Assembly: GCA_013288075.1 (NCBI GenBank)
Contig: JABDCQ010000009.1
Location: 1-47,004, forward strand
DNA: 47,004 nt
Direction: 5' to 3'
From: Chlamydiota bacterium
GTDB lineage: Bacteria; Chlamydiota; Chlamydiia; Chlamydiales; Rhabdochlamydiaceae
Shown here: in pieces, positions 17,330-24,917 of the stretch
How the letters are laid out: each line of letters opens with the position of its first letter
Numbering within the stretch: position 1 is the stretch's first letter
The notes under the pieces: model-generated
Databases searched by the model: none
What the model was told of the DNA's origin: nothing
Seen by the model: the letters and a program-made list of their open reading frames with translations, nothing else
Position numbers and translations under genes: made by a program

Positions 17330-18163
17330 TTACTTCTTGAGACGTTTCTCAACTTCTGTATCGCTTAGCCATTCTTTTGTTTGCATAAGGTGATTAAATT
17401 GATAGGTTAAAATGGCTTTATCAGCTGTTTTAAAAAAGCGTTCTGCACCTGAATACTGGTATCCTTGGAACGGGATATTTAAAGACTCTAATTCAGCCTT
17501 AACAGTTTCTAGGTTTTCTTGAAGATCGTCTATGAAAATAACTTTTGAAGGATAGAAATCCCCTTTCTTAAAAAATGCTTTTAATACCTCTCCTTTTTTA
17601 TAACCTTTGGAGAATAAAACCCCTTCTTCAAATAAGGGAGCAGGAGTTCCTTCTTTTTTAATCTCTGTTAAAAAATAGCGCTCGATCTTTGGAAAAGAGG
17701 ACCTAAAACTAATATCTAAGCTTTTTAAGTGTTCGATGCGCCAACGCTCAACTTGGGGAATCACTCCAAATGTTCCTGTAGGGCAGCTTGTTAAAGCGAT
17801 CACTTTAACGCCTTTTTCTTGGAGGGTTTTAATAAGAGAAGGCATTTCTTTTTCAATGAGAACTCTTTCAGGCAGTAGCATGCTTAGGCTTAGTTTTTCC
17901 TGTAAATCCTTTTTCTCTTCCTCTGTTGTAGCCTTTAACATAGCTTGCTTTACAAGGGGAAAAAAGAAATCGTCTGCATAAGGGTGAATGAAGTGGTCTT
18001 TGGTTGTAATTAAAACTTCATCCACATCAAAAACAACAAGGGTTTTTTCATCTGATTTTTCGATTTCCTCTGCTAACTCTTTCATCGAAAATATCTGTGT
18101 AGAATAAACAGGTGATACAGCAAGTAGAGAGATAAGAAAAGATCCGATGATTTTTTTGATCAT
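17330..18163 (-). CDS. exported DUF2608/HAD-like protein
   Basis: 277 residues from the ATG at 18163, which overlaps the upstream stop as ATGA. A longer frame from 18226 would bury the signal peptide IGSFLISLLAVSPVYS, so I reject it. The HAD nucleophile motif is LVVFDVDEVLI (the two Asp of DxD; about 40-50). Later motifs include VIALTSCPTGTFG (motif II Thr/Ser) and VIFIDDLQENLETV (motif IV acidic pair). Family DUF2608 is common in amoeba-associated chlamydiae and Legionella; substrates are unknown. Being exported, it may act as a phosphatase outside the inner membrane. Confidence 0.85.
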   Translation of the reverse strand: MIKKIIGSFLISLLAVSPVYSTQIFSMKELAEEIEKSDEKTLVVFDVDEVLITTKDHFIHPYADDFFFPLVKQAMLKATTEEEKKDLQEKLSLSMLLPERVLIEKEMPSLIKTLQEKGVKVIALTSCPTGTFGVIPQVERWRIEHLKSLDISFRSSFPKIERYFLTEIKKEGTPAPLFEEGVLFSKGYKKGEVLKAFFKKGDFYPSKVIFIDDLQENLETVKAELESLNIPFQGYQYSGAERFFKTADKAILTYQFNHLMQTKEWLSDTEVEKRLKK

Positions 18164-19509
18164 ATATGTTCCTTTGTAGCTTCTGATTTTAAGGATTTTT
18201 GAAAAAAGGCAATAGTTTTTTTCCACGAATCTTGACTAGCATGTTGATCATCCGCAATTGTTCCTCCCATAGAAAACCATTTTTTACTTACAGGATGATA
18301 ATACGAGGAACCAGGTAGAGGAATGTTGGGAATACCAATTCCATGCCCAGCTCTTGGATAGGTCAAGTGTTCGCAGGAAGTAGGAGACTTGTGTGCTTTA
18401 AGCCTTTCTTGAATTTGAGAGGCGTACAAGGTAGAGGGCCACATTTGGTCATCTCCGCTAGAAACCAATAAAAGGGGAGCCCGAATTTTTTCAACGGGAA
18501 TGGCTGCCGCTTTAAAAGCCTCTTCATCTTTCATTCCTTCTAGAAAATTTTGCACTGTATTTACAGGATGATTAGCATCTTCTCCGTTGCCATTACTAAA
18601 ATCTGCTTTAGAAACGCTTGGCAAGGGAGCTAAGGGCTTGTTCTTGTAAAGCCATGCATTAACAGGTGTTTCGCTTAAGCCCCCGTAAATCACGCTACTT
18701 GGAACAATAGCTCCGATAGCCTGAACAGATTCAGGAAATAGTGAGCCTAAAATCAAGGCCAATTCAGCTCCTCTTGATGCTCCATAAACTCCTACGCGAG
18801 AACCATCAAGATAAGACTGGGATTTAAGCCAACTAAACGCTGTTTCAAAATATTCTAGGGGAATATCTTGGAGATTTGAAGGAAGCCCTTCTACGCCAAA
18901 ATAGCCAAGCGCTAAAACCCCAAAGCCATGAGAAGCTAAAAGCTGCGCGCGATTCTCTCCCAGTCCTCCATTTGACCCGCTTAGCGTAATTATTACAGGA
19001 AGGGGTTTATCAGAAGGCGCAAGAAACAAAATGCCCACGAGTCCATTTTCTTGAACGGTAATCCTTTTTACTTCCTCGGATTTACGCAAGCGCACAATTT
19101 CTTTTGTAGCAATCTCTTGTTTTCCTCTAAACACTTTAAACGTAACAGAAAATGCATCTCCTTTTACCTTAAAAGCAGAAAAGTCCAAAGGATCTGGCTG
19201 CATAGACCAAAGCAAACCCATAGGATCTATTTGACTGTAAGAGCCTTCCCTTGGCGACTCCGCAGAAAGATCAACAACACCCTTTTTATTTGCTTGGAAT
19301 AAGGCCGAGGAAACCCATTTCGTATTATTATCATCAGTTGTTTGAGCTTGAATAGAAATAATCTCGGCGGGAATTAAGTTATTAACAACAATACCGATCT
19401 CTTGATCCAAAAGAGATTTTTCTGAAGATATTTCAATAATAGGCAATTCTGTTCCGGAAAAATAGGGAACCGCAGTCACCGCAACAATCGAAGAGAAAGA
19501 AAGAGACAT
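18160..19509 (-). CDS. acyl-CoA thioesterase/BAAT-family hydrolase
   Basis: 449 residues in two parts. Residues about 20-150 (LLDQEIGIVVNNLIPAEIIS ... DPMGLLWSMQP) match the beta-sandwich N-domain of the acyl-CoA thioesterase / bile acid-CoA:amino acid N-acyltransferase family. The rest is an alpha/beta hydrolase with nucleophile Ser in VGVYGASRGAELALILGS, Asp in LLVSSGDDQMWPS and His in YPRAGHGIGIP. The family cleaves or transfers acyl groups from CoA thioesters. A Ser rather than a Cys nucleophile favours thioesterase over amino-acid conjugation, as inference. It lies 8 bases after the upstream gene and overlaps the DUF2608 gene. A ~100-bp remnant of a second copy lies at 24311-24412. Confidence 0.9.
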   Translation of the reverse strand: MSLSFSSIVAVTAVPYFSGTELPIIEISSEKSLLDQEIGIVVNNLIPAEIISIQAQTTDDNNTKWVSSALFQANKKGVVDLSAESPREGSYSQIDPMGLLWSMQPDPLDFSAFKVKGDAFSVTFKVFRGKQEIATKEIVRLRKSEEVKRITVQENGLVGILFLAPSDKPLPVIITLSGSNGGLGENRAQLLASHGFGVLALGYFGVEGLPSNLQDIPLEYFETAFSWLKSQSYLDGSRVGVYGASRGAELALILGSLFPESVQAIGAIVPSSVIYGGLSETPVNAWLYKNKPLAPLPSVSKADFSNGNGEDANHPVNTVQNFLEGMKDEEAFKAAAIPVEKIRAPLLLVSSGDDQMWPSTLYASQIQERLKAHKSPTSCEHLTYPRAGHGIGIPNIPLPGSSYYHPVSKKWFSMGGTIADDQHASQDSWKKTIAFFQKSLKSEATKEHI

Positions 19510-19517
19510 GAATGTAC

Positions 19518-20207
19518 CTATCCCTGATCCTGCCCCGACGCAGATGATTGAGCTTCCTGTAAAAAAACTTCTGGGGTAATTTCTCTCTTTAATAGTTTTT
19601 GAACAGAATCTAAATCTACAGGATTAAAATTTATGGCCTGTACAACATCGGCACATTGATGTATTTTTAGGTCTTTGTAGTCTTGAATGAAATTGTTTTG
19701 ATTTTCTTCAGTTTGAAGATAACCCAAGAATCTTCTTAAGTTTTCTGGGTTCTTTTTTGAAATTCCGAATTGTAGTTCGTGCAATGCTTTTTCATTAAGG
19801 GTCTTGACTTCATCATTAAAAGTTTCATGCCTTCTCCTTAATCTTTCAGAGCAGATTAAGGCGACTCCTTTCGTTAACATAAAAAGAAAAACACCTGGAA
19901 TGATGGATATAATAACTGCAATTGTTTTAATGCATTTAACGCATGGGCTATCTTGATCTTGAATATTTTTTATATTAACGAAGTAAGGCTTATATATTGT
20001 TGCACGATTTCCGTCGCTATCTCTTCTTGGGCCGCGGTATCCAGGTATCATTCTGGATAAACCATATGGAGTTAGTATGCAGTCAGCGGATCGTTCATTA
20101 TATAAATACCGCAAAGGAGTAGAAAAAAAATTTCCCAAAGAATTCAACGTAGTAGTAAATGTATTCAAATTGTCTTTTTTGAAGTTTAATGCACTTAAAT
20201 AAATCAT
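19518..20207 (-). CDS. hypothetical membrane protein
   Basis: 229 residues, family not recognised. One strong hydrophobic stretch lies at about 97-120 (IAVIISIIPGVFLFMLTKGVALI), flanked by Lys/Arg-rich sequence (SERLRRRHE), consistent with a single or hairpin membrane segment. Before it is a polar region with several Arg (YRGPRRDSDGNRATIYKPYF) and after it a helical tail. It opens the minus-strand operon that continues with the BAAT-type hydrolase 8 bases on. Whether it is an inclusion-membrane-type protein cannot be told: the hydrophobic segment is shorter than the typical bilobed form. Confidence 0.6.
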   Translation of the reverse strand: MIYLSALNFKKDNLNTFTTTLNSLGNFFSTPLRYLYNERSADCILTPYGLSRMIPGYRGPRRDSDGNRATIYKPYFVNIKNIQDQDSPCVKCIKTIAVIISIIPGVFLFMLTKGVALICSERLRRRHETFNDEVKTLNEKALHELQFGISKKNPENLRRFLGYLQTEENQNNFIQDYKDLKIHQCADVVQAINFNPVDLDSVQKLLKREITPEVFLQEAQSSASGQDQG

Positions 20208-20500
20208 GTTTTTTCTCCTAAAAAATAAATAACGCTGAATTTTGTAGCTGGCACAGCGATAGTTCCTAATGTCCTTAGATGGAAAATTCCATTTAGTTTA
20301 TCATGTTAAGCAATACAACTAAACCATTAAGTTAATATTAAAAAATAATTTAATGCTAATTAATGTCAGACGTTATATTTCGTTAGATTTGTGTTTTAAA
20401 AATATTATTGTTCTTTCTGTCAAAAAATTCAATAACAAAATACATTGAATAGCATCCTTTAACAAGTAAGAAAAACAAATCTCATCTAAAGAGCAAGTGT

Positions 20501-20634
20501 CTTATAATAAGCTGTTTGTGTTTATTTTATCAAGATTGTTATCGATAATTGCATGATTCGATAATAGTGATTGGTCTTATTTGCAAAGGTGGTAATAAGA
20601 ACCTCTTTAATTATCGAATATTGGCAATTTCGAT
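20501..20634. repeat. 134-bp dispersed repeat, copy 1
   Basis: It begins CTTATAATAAGC and ends AATTTCGAT; the copy at 27445-27578 has the same length, with shared blocks such as ATTGTTATCGATAAT, TTATTTGCAAAGGTGGT and TTATCGAATATTG. The ends form an imperfect palindrome with two TTATCGA-like sites per arm. Both copies are intergenic. No transposase is nearby, so it may be a non-autonomous mobile repeat or a binding-site array. Confidence 0.8.
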
Positions 20635-20854
20635 AATAACAGGTAAGGTAGAGAAACTCTTTTTTTGTTAACGCGAATTTCGATAAGCGAAAAGTGTAAA
20701 TTCTTATCGCAAGCTTATCGATTTTATGCCTTTTGCTTATCCAAAAGTCTCTAGTTGAAATTCGTCCGCGTAAACCTCGTTCGCACGTAGGCGTTTTCTT
20801 GTAAAAACCTGACGCCGAAATTCAGGCATTGATTTTCCATCATATCAAAACTCT

Positions 20855-20940
20855 TTTACTGTTAGTAGCTTATGTCCCACCAAGAATTTTATGCCGAAAG
20901 TAAATGAAAAAGATCGAGATTTCTGCTATCATTTTTCCAA
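20855..20940 (+). repeat. duplicated upstream segment, copy 1 (before HAD gene)
   Basis: It shares about 70% identity by eye with 26281-26370: TTTACTGTTAG near the start, CCGAAA-TAAATGAAAAA in the middle, and GAGATTT-TGTATCAT then TTCCAA at the end. Each copy lies about 35-50 bases upstream of a gene start, so it may be a shared promoter or leader. I cannot identify -35/-10 boxes with certainty. Confidence 0.6.
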
Positions 20941-20989
20941 TTTAAAAAATTAAAATACGCCAAAGTTTGCATAGAGGATTCTTTTTAAA

Positions 20990-21727
20990 ATGCTGCTAAA
21001 TCCATTTTCCAATACGAGGACAGTGATCAAGGCAATTATTTTTGATTGCGATGGAATTCTAGTGGATACAGAAGAACTCAAATTTCAAGCGTGGAAAAAA
21101 ACTCTAGAAACAAGGGGCATTATTTTAGCCCCTGAACGCTACCAATCCCTAATAGGGCACACCGGGTTATCCATTCTAAATCAAATAGAGGAAGAGCATC
21201 GTGTCTCATTAGACCCTAAAATTGTTGATGAGAAGAATGAGCTGTACTGGGCATTGCAAAAAAATGGGGTGAAAAGCATTGCTCCTATGATTACTGTGGT
21301 CAACTGGGCTAGAACAAAGGAAGATAAAAAGGAATTATTATTGGGCGTTGCGACTTCTGCTTCAAGAAATGAAGTATTATTCAATTTGAATTATTTACAG
21401 ATAAATGATGTATTTGATCTGGTTCTTTCCGGTAAGGAAGATCTAACAAAATATCAAAATCCCTTAGGTGTTAACAAACCTCATCCTTACATTTATTTAG
21501 AAATGAGTCTTCAACTAGGATTACAATCCCATGAATGTTTAGTATTTGAGGATTCAGAAGCAGGGGTATGTGCTGCTAAAAAAGCCGGATGTTTTGTGAT
21601 TGCTATTCCTACTAAATGGACAGTTCAACAAAATTTTAGTGAAGCGGATCTTATAATTTATCCATCAAGTAGTGAAAAAATTATAGAAAATATTGAACGC
21701 TTATTTAAACCGTTAAATAAACTCTAA
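20990..21727 (+). CDS. HAD-superfamily phosphatase (beta-phosphoglucomutase/phosphoglycolate phosphatase-like)
   Basis: 245 residues with all four HAD motifs: I, IIFDCDGILVDTEELKFQAW (nucleophile and acid Asp); II, LLGVATSASRNE; III, GVNKPHPYIYLEMSLQLG (Lys); and IV, CLVFEDSEAGVCAAKKAGC. The segment between motif I and II is a helical cap, as in subfamily I enzymes such as beta-PGM and sugar-phosphate phosphatases. It should dephosphorylate, or move phosphate within, a small phosphorylated sugar or acid. Seventeen bases separate it from the transaldolase-like gene, and an aldolase-like PLP enzyme follows, so a joint pathway is likely. The precise substrate is unknown. Confidence 0.88.
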   Translation: MLLNPFSNTRTVIKAIIFDCDGILVDTEELKFQAWKKTLETRGIILAPERYQSLIGHTGLSILNQIEEEHRVSLDPKIVDEKNELYWALQKNGVKSIAPMITVVNWARTKEDKKELLLGVATSASRNEVLFNLNYLQINDVFDLVLSGKEDLTKYQNPLGVNKPHPYIYLEMSLQLGLQSHECLVFEDSEAGVCAAKKAGCFVIAIPTKWTVQQNFSEADLIIYPSSSEKIIENIERLFKPLNKL

Positions 21728-21744
21728 TCTCGAGGGGGGGGAAT

Positions 21745-22425
21745 ATGCAAATTTGGTTAGATACCATTGATTATGAGGTGATTGCCGATGGAGCAAAAAC
21801 AGGGGTAATAGCAGGAGTAACTACCAATCCAAGCATTCTATCGAAGACCAAAAATGTTACGGAAACTCTTACTACGCTTCTTGATATACAACCTGGACCT
21901 ATTGCTGTTCAAGTCACTTCTGCCGATCCTCAAGAGATGATTAATGAAGGAATGCGTATCTTTGAATTTTCTTCTCGTATGATTATCAAAGTTCCGATCA
22001 ATCGCAATGGACTTATTGCTATCAAACAGCTTAGGCATGCACAAGTTCCTGTATTAGGGACGGGTATATTATTTTCTACTCAAGCTCTATTGGCCTCTAA
22101 TCAAGGAGCATCCTATATTTCTCCTTATTTTGGTCACATAGGAGGCATTGGAGATGCATTCGCAATATTGAAAACCATGGTAGAGATATTACGCGTGAAT
22201 GAGTCCTCTACAAAAATTCTTGTAGCTTCTTTAAGAGAGCTAGATCATATCATTTTTTGTGCTTCTTTGGGAGTGGCAGCAGTTACCATTAAACCTGATT
22301 TATATTACAAATTAATCGCAGACCATCCTGCTGTTGAAGGTTTTTCACAAGGATTTTTGTCGGATTGGATACAAACTCATGGACAATCCTCTATAAAAGA
22401 TGCCTTTTCAAGGATAAACAAATAA
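21745..22425 (+). CDS. transaldolase/fructose-6-phosphate aldolase-like protein
   Basis: 226 residues, the size of the short transaldolases (FSA/TalC type). Motifs: MQIWLDTIDYEVI at the start, GVTTNPSILSK, the Schiff-base lysine in MIIKVPINRNGL (about 82-90) and GTGILFSTQALLASNQGASYISPYFG. It would reversibly make or break a C-C bond between a ketose donor such as dihydroxyacetone and an aldehyde. A very purine-rich GAGGGGGGGGAA precedes the ATG. The canonical chlamydial transaldolase is longer, so this is probably an accessory enzyme. It sits between a HAD phosphatase and a threonine aldolase-like gene on one transcript. Confidence 0.85.
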   Translation: MQIWLDTIDYEVIADGAKTGVIAGVTTNPSILSKTKNVTETLTTLLDIQPGPIAVQVTSADPQEMINEGMRIFEFSSRMIIKVPINRNGLIAIKQLRHAQVPVLGTGILFSTQALLASNQGASYISPYFGHIGGIGDAFAILKTMVEILRVNESSTKILVASLRELDHIIFCASLGVAAVTIKPDLYYKLIADHPAVEGFSQGFLSDWIQTHGQSSIKDAFSRINK

Positions 22426-22440
22426 TTAACTATAGGTTAT

Positions 22441-23493
22441 ATGATGTCTCAACATAAAACATGTTTAGCTAGCGACAATTGGGCTCCTGTGCATCCCTTG
22501 ATTCTCAAATCTGTTGTAGAAGCCAATGAGGGTTATGCATCTTCTTACGGAGCTGATTCTTGGACGGCAGAAGCTCAAAAAATCATTCAAAACGCCTTTG
22601 AATCAAATTGTAAGGTATTTATTGTTCCTACAGGAACCGGCTCTAATATTTTAGCACTTAAGCTTGCATGCCGCAGGTATGAGTCTGTTATTTGTACGGA
22701 TATTGCTCACATACAGTATCAAGAATCAGGAGCAGCTGAATCTATTATTGGGTGTAAATTACTCGCGGTGCTTAATGAAGGCGGCAAGATTACCCCGGAA
22801 GCTGTCAAGAAAAAATTAAAAAGTGAAAGGGCTTTTGGTAAACATTCTACCTCTCCTCGAGTTTTATCTATTACACAGCCTACTGAAGTTGGAACCGTGT
22901 ATCATTTAGAGGAGCTTAAATCTCTTTCAAAGCTTTGTAAAGAGGAGGGCTTACTTCTTCATATTGATGGAAGCCGCCTTTATAATGCAGCAGTGAGTCT
23001 TGGGTGTTCTTTTCAGGAGCTTTTAGCTGCAAGTCAAGTAGACATTTTGTCGCTTGGAGGCACAAAAAACGGGTTAATGGGAGCCGAAGCTCTTCTAATT
23101 TTTAACACCCATCTAGAAGAGGGCAGCGACCACCTGCAAAAACAAACGCTGCAACTTTTATCAAAAATGCGTTATCTTTCAGCTCAATACATTCCTTTTT
23201 TTAAGAATGATTTGTGGCATATTCTTGCAGCTCAAGCTAACGAAAAAGCTCAGGAGATCGCTTCTTTAATTGAAGAAACTCCTCATCTTAGTTTAAGTTA
23301 TCCCGTAGAAACCAATCAGATCTTTTTTACTGCTCCTGCTGCTTGGATTCCTTTAATTCAAGAAAAAATCTCTTGTTATCTATGGGATGTAGAAAAAAGA
23401 GAAATACGCTTTATTACTTCTTGGAATACTTCGGAGCAAGATGTAATAAATGTAAAACTAGCGCTTTCTGAAATATCTAAACATTCAATCTAG
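22441..23493 (+). CDS. PLP-dependent beta-eliminating lyase / threonine aldolase-like enzyme
   Basis: 350 residues of fold-type I PLP enzyme. Landmarks: SDNWAPVHPLILKSV at the start (equivalent to SDTVTxPT in threonine aldolases), VFIVPTGTGSNILAL for phosphate binding, IHIDGSRLYNAA for the PLP-nitrogen Asp, and the probable Schiff-base Lys in DILSLGGTKNGLMGAEAL. Such enzymes split beta-hydroxy amino acids to glycine plus an aldehyde. It starts with two consecutive ATGs, 15 bases after the transaldolase-like gene, and ends this three-gene operon. It differs clearly from the broken aldolase gene at 26404. Confidence 0.87.
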   Translation: MMSQHKTCLASDNWAPVHPLILKSVVEANEGYASSYGADSWTAEAQKIIQNAFESNCKVFIVPTGTGSNILALKLACRRYESVICTDIAHIQYQESGAAESIIGCKLLAVLNEGGKITPEAVKKKLKSERAFGKHSTSPRVLSITQPTEVGTVYHLEELKSLSKLCKEEGLLLHIDGSRLYNAAVSLGCSFQELLAASQVDILSLGGTKNGLMGAEALLIFNTHLEEGSDHLQKQTLQLLSKMRYLSAQYIPFFKNDLWHILAAQANEKAQEIASLIEETPHLSLSYPVETNQIFFTAPAAWIPLIQEKISCYLWDVEKREIRFITSWNTSEQDVINVKLALSEISKHSI

Positions 23494-23598
23494 TATGCAA
23501 AGGGTTACGTAAGAAAATGGGGATAAGTGCTTTGACTTGGTTTAGATTTTTCGTTCCATCTTAAAGTTTGTTAACTCAACACCGTTTTGCATCATAAT

Positions 23599-24303
23599 TT
23601 AGTGATTTTTTTGCTTCTCTTCGTTCCATTTTGTGACGCAATCAATAATTATGTGAGCTCTTTCTTCGACTGGTCCAGGAGGAATATGAACAATTTCGTA
23701 CCCCATTGCATGGTAATTTTGTTCTAAGTACTGCGCTTTTTGTAATGATTCTTGGAGATCTTCATTGCGTGCAGGTCCAGGCACGACAAAGCCAAGGCTA
23801 TCAATGAAAAACACTCTATTGTTAAAATATTGTGTGTCAATTGATGCTTGGACGCGATCAATCACACATTGATATAAAGTGCGCTTTTGTAAAAGAATAT
23901 ATGAAATCCCATCAAGATGACCTCGATCGAAAAATGCAATAGGCGCCGATGAATTCTGCACTTCCATTTGTCTTTTTGCTATCAACTCATACATTCTTAT
24001 GTGATAATCATCTGCTTTCCATGGACTTTCGATATTTTTTTTTAATCCTTCTTCAATAACCTCTGTTGCAGCTTCGGGAGCAACAAGGTATCCGCGCTTT
24101 GCTAGATAATTAATGATTGAAGTTTTACCTGCTCCAGGTCCACCTGTAAGAATATATCTCTGTTGACCTTCCTGAAAGCTAGTTGCACCGCCCTGGATAA
24201 GATCAGAAATCTTACAGGATTCACTAGTAGTGACATTTTTTTTTGACATTTCTAAAATTTCTGCTTCGTTAGGGTTTTGTGCAACTAAGGCCTTAGCTTT
24301 CAT
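23599..24303 (-). CDS. AAA-type P-loop ATP/GTP-binding protein
   Basis: 234 residues. Walker A is YILTGGPGAGKTSIINYLAKRG (about 50-70); a Walker B-like acidic motif may be IAFFDRGHLDG (about 125). Downstream come VPGPARNEDLQESL and a helical end. The layout fits the small AAA_28-type nucleoside/nucleotide kinase-like ATPases found alone in many bacteria. No DNA-binding or transport domain accompanies it. It is convergent with the threonine aldolase-like gene and is followed upstream by pseudogene remnants. The physiological substrate is not known. Confidence 0.8.
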   Translation of the reverse strand: MKAKALVAQNPNEAEILEMSKKNVTTSESCKISDLIQGGATSFQEGQQRYILTGGPGAGKTSIINYLAKRGYLVAPEAATEVIEEGLKKNIESPWKADDYHIRMYELIAKRQMEVQNSSAPIAFFDRGHLDGISYILLQKRTLYQCVIDRVQASIDTQYFNNRVFFIDSLGFVVPGPARNEDLQESLQKAQYLEQNYHAMGYEIVHIPPGPVEERAHIIIDCVTKWNEEKQKNH

Positions 24304-24310
24304 CTCTAGG

Positions 24311-24412
24311 TTTTACTTACAGGATGATAAGCAGACCCCGATAGGGATATTGGGAATACCCATTCCATGCCCGGCTCTCGGATGCATCAAGTGTTTCCAC
24401 GAGCATTGGAGA
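24311..24412 (-). pseudogene. remnant of a second BAAT-type hydrolase gene
   Basis: About 100 bases resemble the 3' part of the intact BAAT gene (18281-18392), reading on the minus strand MHPRAGHGMGIPNIP, equivalent to TYPRAGHGIGIPNIP, including the catalytic His. On both sides the similarity ends. There is no open frame of useful length and an indel lies near 24333. It is a scrap of a duplicated gene in the same orientation as the parent. Its edge is fused to the end of the TPR-like remnant beside it. Confidence 0.75.
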
Positions 24413-24774
24413 TTTCTTCAAGCCAAGCCGCTTTTGTAGTCTCGCAAGGGGCTGTATTTGCAATATCAGTAGCTTTTACAAAAGCTTCTTCGCTTCCTTT
24501 TACTTTTGGAATATAGATTTCCAAAATTGTACGCAGAGCTCTTGACTTTAATTCCTTATTAAATATTGTCTTTGCAACTCTAAAGGCTGTATCTAAATAG
24601 CTCATAGAAAAATAAATTTCGACGATATCGTAGAGTATCCATGATTTTTTGTGATAGGGTTGATCTTCTGGCATTAAATTTAAAACTTCAAGGGCCTTTT
24701 TTAGATCTCTCTCTTTTCCTTTTTGAATATACCCAATAGATAGACCCTTGAGGTAACTTGATCTGTGTTTTTGA
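24387..24774 (-). pseudogene. TPR-like helical remnant
   Basis: An open reading of ~125 residues (SSYLKGLSIGYIQKGKERDL ... KKSWILYDIVEIYF ... AWLEEISNARGNT) has paired amphipathic helices of TPR/Sel1 style. The first ATG is only at 24674, well inside the homologous-looking helix pattern, and an in-frame stop lies just upstream, so the beginning is missing. The 3' end reads into the BAAT remnant (NARGNT is encoded by that sequence in another frame). I treat it as a fragment; a 95-residue protein from 24674 is possible but unlikely. The remaining bases up to 24917 are AT-rich with no gene and must hold the kinase-like gene's promoter. Confidence 0.55.
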
Positions 24775-24917
24775 ACTTATATAATCGTTAAAACAATAAT
24801 AAAATCATTACATAAATTAAAACTTAGTATGCTTATTTTGAATGACTTGCGATTATTTGACTTTTAATTAAAAATATGATAAAATTAATTTTAATAAAAG
24901 ACGGATTTAGGTAAAAA

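Larger units (their letters stand above)
20208..20989. other. 782-bp AT-rich intergenic region between divergent operons
   Basis: No credible gene. It holds the 134-bp palindromic repeat (20501-20634), and more TTATCGA/TTCGATAA sites just after it (up to about 20725, for example TTTCGATAAGCGAAAAG and GCTTATCGATTTTAT). An 86-bp segment at 20855-20940 is similar to one upstream of the broken threonine aldolase gene. Promoters for the left and right operons must also be here. Confidence 0.7.

Noticed and set aside
24230-24439. Plus-strand frame of 69 residues
   Set aside because: It is the antisense of the AAA gene start and of the BAAT remnant; the minus-strand reading restores known protein motifs.
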